A program made the translations under genes and the position numbers. Positions 6,828-8,989 of a DNA stretch of 8,989 nt are shown here, piece after piece. Source of the DNA: Bacteroidota bacterium (GTDB lineage Bacteria; Bacteroidota; Ignavibacteria; Ignavibacteriales; Melioribacteraceae); the NCBI GenBank assembly GCA_023381535.1, contig JAMCSN010000123.1, forward strand, positions 1 through 8,989, given 5' to 3'. How positions within the stretch are numbered: the stretch's first letter is position 1; every line of letters begins with the position of its first letter. The notes beneath the pieces were generated by a model. The model was not told the DNA's origin. It did no database searches and was given only the letters and a program-made list of their open reading frames with translations.

Positions 6828-7836
6828 AAAAATCCCTCGTTCAAAATTTTATCAGCTTGTTTATTTTGTTGACGGCAAGAGAACAACTGTTTCAACAAAA
6901 ACAAGCAACCTTACTGAAGCATATAAATTCTTAGGCAGTTTCAAGATAAATCCGAAGGAGCCGCTGAAGGAAGAACCTGTATTGATTTCTTTATCGGCTT
7001 TCAAGAATGAGTATCTTGAATTTGTCAAACCTACAAAATCTAAAAGCTATGTTCGCTCAATTAATCTCTCATTTAATATGCTTATTGGATTTATTGGCGA
7101 TATCCAATTAGATCGATTAGATATTCGAACAATTGATAAGTTTATGACTCATACCTTTGTAAGAACACCTAGAGGTGCTTCCCTTTATTACAGAACATTG
7201 AAAGCTGCTTTCAGCAAAGCTGTTCTATGGAATTATATCCCGGAGAATCCTTTTAAGAAAATAAAATCACCTAAAGCTGCAAAGTCATTTCCAATTTTCA
7301 TTTCCGAAACTGAATTACAATCAATTCTTGATATAACAAAAGAAATATATATGAGAGACTTATTCTTTACCGCTTTTTATACGGGTATGCGTCTAGGCGA
7401 ACTTGTAAATATTAAATGGTCATGGATTGACTTGAAGCAGAATCAAATCACTGTGAAGTGTTCGGAAGAATTCACAACCAAAAGTAAAAAGGAAAGAATT
7501 ATTCCTTTTAATCAGAGTCTAAAAATAATTTTAATTAACCATAAGCCTAGAATATTCATTATCGGTTCAGATGATTTTATCTTTACTGATTCTCGAGGAA
7601 ATAAGCTGAACGAAGATTACGTTAGTAAAAAGTTCAAAGAATATGTTCGCGCTGCTAAACTTGATGATAAAATTCATTTCCATACATTGCGTCATTCTTT
7701 CGCTTCGCTGTTGGTCCAGCGTGGAGTTTCGCTTTACATCATTAAAGAATTGCTAGGTCATGAAGATTTAGCTACCACTCAAATTTACAGTCATTTACAG
7801 CAGCAAAATTTACGAGATGCAGTAAATCTTCTATAG
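6817..7836 (+). CDS. Tyrosine recombinase/integrase of a tRNA-Thr-targeting element
   Basis: A 339-residue phage-type integrase that cuts and rejoins DNA at attachment sites through a 3'-phosphotyrosine. The layout is a short N-terminal beta segment (about 1-45) that may act as an arm-binding domain, a SAM-like core-binding domain (~55-150) and a catalytic domain (~160-339). The full catalytic set is visible: R192 in YTGMRLGEL, the beta-hairpin Lys K222 in TKSKKERIIP, H289 and R292 in H-F-HTLRH, H315 in ELLGHEDL, and nucleophile Y324 in IYSHL. The length is typical and nothing is truncated, so it is probably active. It lies 90 bases from the truncated tRNA-Thr and reads away from it into the island. 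It closely resembles the small site-specific integrases of Bacteroidota mobile elements. A chromosomal XerC/D role is unlikely given the location. Confidence 0.93.
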   Translation: MYVVKIPRSKFYQLVYFVDGKRTTVSTKTSNLTEAYKFLGSFKINPKEPLKEEPVLISLSAFKNEYLEFVKPTKSKSYVRSINLSFNMLIGFIGDIQLDRLDIRTIDKFMTHTFVRTPRGASLYYRTLKAAFSKAVLWNYIPENPFKKIKSPKAAKSFPIFISETELQSILDITKEIYMRDLFFTAFYTGMRLGELVNIKWSWIDLKQNQITVKCSEEFTTKSKKERIIPFNQSLKIILINHKPRIFIIGSDDFIFTDSRGNKLNEDYVSKKFKEYVRAAKLDDKIHFHTLRHSFASLLVQRGVSLYIIKELLGHEDLATTQIYSHLQQQNLRDAVNLL

Positions 7837-7853
7837 ACAATATAGATTTTTTT
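7830..7853 (+). terminator. Weak A+T-rich terminator overlapping the integrase stop codon
   Basis: TCTATA (7830-7835) pairs with TATAGA (7841-7846) over GACAA, followed directly by T7 (7847-7853). The six-pair stem is mostly A-T and includes the integrase stop codon, so strength is doubtful. Confidence 0.4.
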
Positions 7854-7917
7854 AAGTGCAAAATATAATCCCACTTCGTTAAACAACTCAACCTTGCCGA
7901 CCATTTCTTGGGTGGGT

Positions 7918-7968
7918 TTCAATCACTTTCAACAGCAAAATTTAAAAAATGCAATACGCATGTTATAA
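7918..7968 (+). pseudogene. Remnant of a second integrase C-terminus
   Basis: In frame, this stretch reads F-N-H-F-Q-Q-Q-N-L-K-N-A-I-R-M-L-stop. Set beside the end of the intact integrase 132 bases upstream (Y-S-H-L-Q-Q-Q-N-L-R-D-A-V-N-L-L-stop), 8 of 16 residues and the stop position agree. Seven of the other eight changes are conservative. The alignment begins at the nucleophile Tyr position, here Phe. The bases before it show no integrase resemblance. It is the tail of a decayed or recombined integrase gene, not a functional gene. Confidence 0.6.
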
Positions 7969-8069
7969 TATTGCAAAATGATTTTGATATATTTAGATAA
8001 ACTACACTACTAAATTCATTTTTGGGGCGAACATATAGCAATTACTATCAGTTATTGATAAACTGCAAT
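7969..8069. other. A+T-rich convergent intergenic region
   Basis: The bases between the integrase remnant and the convergent exporter gene hold no coding frame I can support. CAGTT (8049-8053) and AACTG (8061-8065) form a weak hairpin just beyond the exporter stop codon. It has no T-run, so I do not call it a terminator. Confidence 0.3.
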
Positions 8070-8906
8070 TCAGGTGTTCATACCAATATGCGTATTCCAA
8101 AATTCAGAATACATATTTCCATTCTTTAATAAATCTTCATGGGTTCCGCGCTCAATAACTTTATTTTCAGATAAAACAATAATTTCATCTGCTTTAATAA
8201 CTGAAGAAAAGCTATGTGCAACAATTACCGTTGTTTTCCCCTTACGTATTTCAATCAGTCCTTCAATTATCTTTTTCTCTGTCAATAAATCAATTTCAGA
8301 CGAGAATTCATCCATTAACAATATTTTGGGATTTCTTAATAAAGAACGAGCCAATGCAATTCTTTGTCTTTGACCACCAGATAATTTGAACCCTTTGTTA
8401 CCTAGTTCATATTCCTCGGTAAACTTTTTTTCAAAATAAAAGTTGCTGATACCACTTACATCATAAATTTTTCTATCAATTGTTTTATTATTTAAATCTA
8501 ATTCTAAATTGTACCTTATATTATTCGAAAAAAGAAAAACATTTTGTGGTATTAAAGAAATCTGCCTTCGGAGTGTCGGCAAATCAACTTCTGAGATGTT
8601 ATTGACTCCAATAAAAACCTCCCCCCCGGTTACCTTTAATAACCCTATAATTATCTTAAGAAGTGTACTCTTGCCACATCCCGACATTCCGATTATAGCT
8701 GTGGTTACTCCTCCATTTATTGTTAAGCTAAAATTCTCAAAGATTTTTCTTTCCTTGAACGAGAAGTCAACATTTTTTAATAAGATTGGATCATTTTCGT
8801 TAAAAATTCGCGAAGAAATGCCATTTATATCTTTTTTATAAGACAAAATTTCATTTAGTCTTTCCAAAGAAGCTATTGCATCCTGTACTTGTGAATTATA
8901 GTTCAT
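8070..8906 (-). CDS. ABC exporter, linker and ATP-binding domain (5' part lost or out of frame)
   Basis: This codes for the C-terminal half of a fused membrane/ATPase ABC exporter (MsbA, bacteriocin or HlyB-type arrangement). Residues 1-25 (SQVQDAIASLERLNEIL) are the typical helix after the last membrane segment. The ATPase domain follows with all motifs intact: Walker A GMSGCGKST (73-81), Q-loop Q121 in IPQNVFLF, signature LSGGQ (175-179), Walker B ILLMDE with catalytic E200, a D-loop reading SSEID instead of the common SALD, and switch H231. ATG 8906 is the first start codon in frame, but the frame upstream still encodes transporter sequence, so it is an internal Met. A whole exporter would be roughly 550-750 residues. 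It is convergent with the integrase, noticeably A+T rich, and probably island cargo. The substrate cannot be told; peptide or bacteriocin export is one possibility. Confidence 0.88.
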   Translation of the reverse strand: MNYNSQVQDAIASLERLNEILSYKKDINGISSRIFNENDPILLKNVDFSFKERKIFENFSLTINGGVTTAIIGMSGCGKSTLLKIIIGLLKVTGGEVFIGVNNISEVDLPTLRRQISLIPQNVFLFSNNIRYNLELDLNNKTIDRKIYDVSGISNFYFEKKFTEEYELGNKGFKLSGGQRQRIALARSLLRNPKILLMDEFSSEIDLLTEKKIIEGLIEIRKGKTTVIVAHSFSSVIKADEIIVLSENKVIERGTHEDLLKNGNMYSEFWNTHIGMNT

Positions 8907-8989
8907 GATGGTTGAAACTGGCTTAAAAACATAACTTAAAAATTTGTTTATCCCTACTACCTGACCTAAAGTTATTTTTTATTTTAATA
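8907..8989 (-). pseudogene. End of the exporter transmembrane domain with an apparent frameshift
   Basis: In frame with the ATPase domain, 8907-8978 reads I-T-L-G-Q-V-V-G-I-N-K-F-L-S-Y-V-F-K-P-V-S-type sequence, the conserved end of ABC exporter membrane domains. An in-frame TAA sits at 8979-8981 (minus strand), next to an A6 run (complement of 8975-8980). Removing one A joins an upstream I-K-I-K frame to I-T-L-G. This could be a real single-base insertion that inactivates the gene or a homopolymer sequencing error near a contig end. Confidence 0.55.

Noticed and set aside
6635..6904. Minus-strand 89-codon frame across the tRNA scar
   Set aside because: It is made of the tRNA fragment and terminator read as codons and overlaps the start of the integrase. 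No protein-like features.
8074..8841. Plus-strand frames of 99 and 110 codons opposite the ABC exporter
   Set aside because: They are complements of the ATPase motifs, without ribosome sites or recognisable domains.

Overview
The window looks like chromosomal DNA of a Bacteroidota/Ignavibacteria-type bacterium, with a mobile island beginning about three quarters of the way along. The taxonomic hint is the C-terminal module shared by the two large proteins (QNYPNPFNP followed by an ~80-residue beta domain ending in a Lys-rich tail). This is the type A sorting signal of the type IX secretion system (T9SS) in the variant typical of Ignavibacteria and relatives. The DNA is moderately A+T rich, and becomes visibly richer in A+T after about 6730.

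Region 1 (1-543) holds the 3' end of an M13-family (neprilysin/PepO-like) zinc metallopeptidase. It begins inside the HExTH motif and ends in a clear intrinsic terminator. Region 2 (544-863) is a non-coding leader. Region 3 (864-6439) holds two consecutive plus-strand genes for large exported multidomain proteins, 67 bases apart and probably co-transcribed, closed by a strong intrinsic terminator at 6403-6439. The first (626 aa) is a signal peptide, a LamG-like N-terminal domain, three fibronectin type III (FN3) repeats and a T9SS signal. The second (1189 aa) is a signal peptide, an N-terminal beta domain, one FN3 domain of the same subfamily, four ~130-residue cadherin-like repeats, two InlB-B-type repeats, a BACON-like domain and a T9SS signal. 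Both look like cell-surface or secreted adhesin/scaffold proteins with no visible catalytic domain.

Region 4 (6440-6816) is a junction. A 29-codon ORF of unknown nature is followed by a minus-strand terminator and, directly before it on the minus strand, the 3' half of a tRNA-Thr(UGU) gene (6685-6726). The tRNA sequence stops exactly at the anticodon loop; its 5' half is absent. A tyrosine recombinase (6817-7836) starts 90 bases further on. This is the standard layout of one end of an integrated element: the chromosome lies to the left, and the integrase and its cargo lie to the right, running out of the window.

Region 5 (7837-8989) is inside the inferred island. It holds a short decayed copy of an integrase C-terminus (7918-7968). 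It also holds a convergent minus-strand ABC exporter with a complete ATP-binding domain, whose transmembrane part is interrupted by an apparent frameshift in an A6 run at the window edge. The intact tRNA-Thr, the rest of the exporter and any cargo that would name the island lie outside the window.
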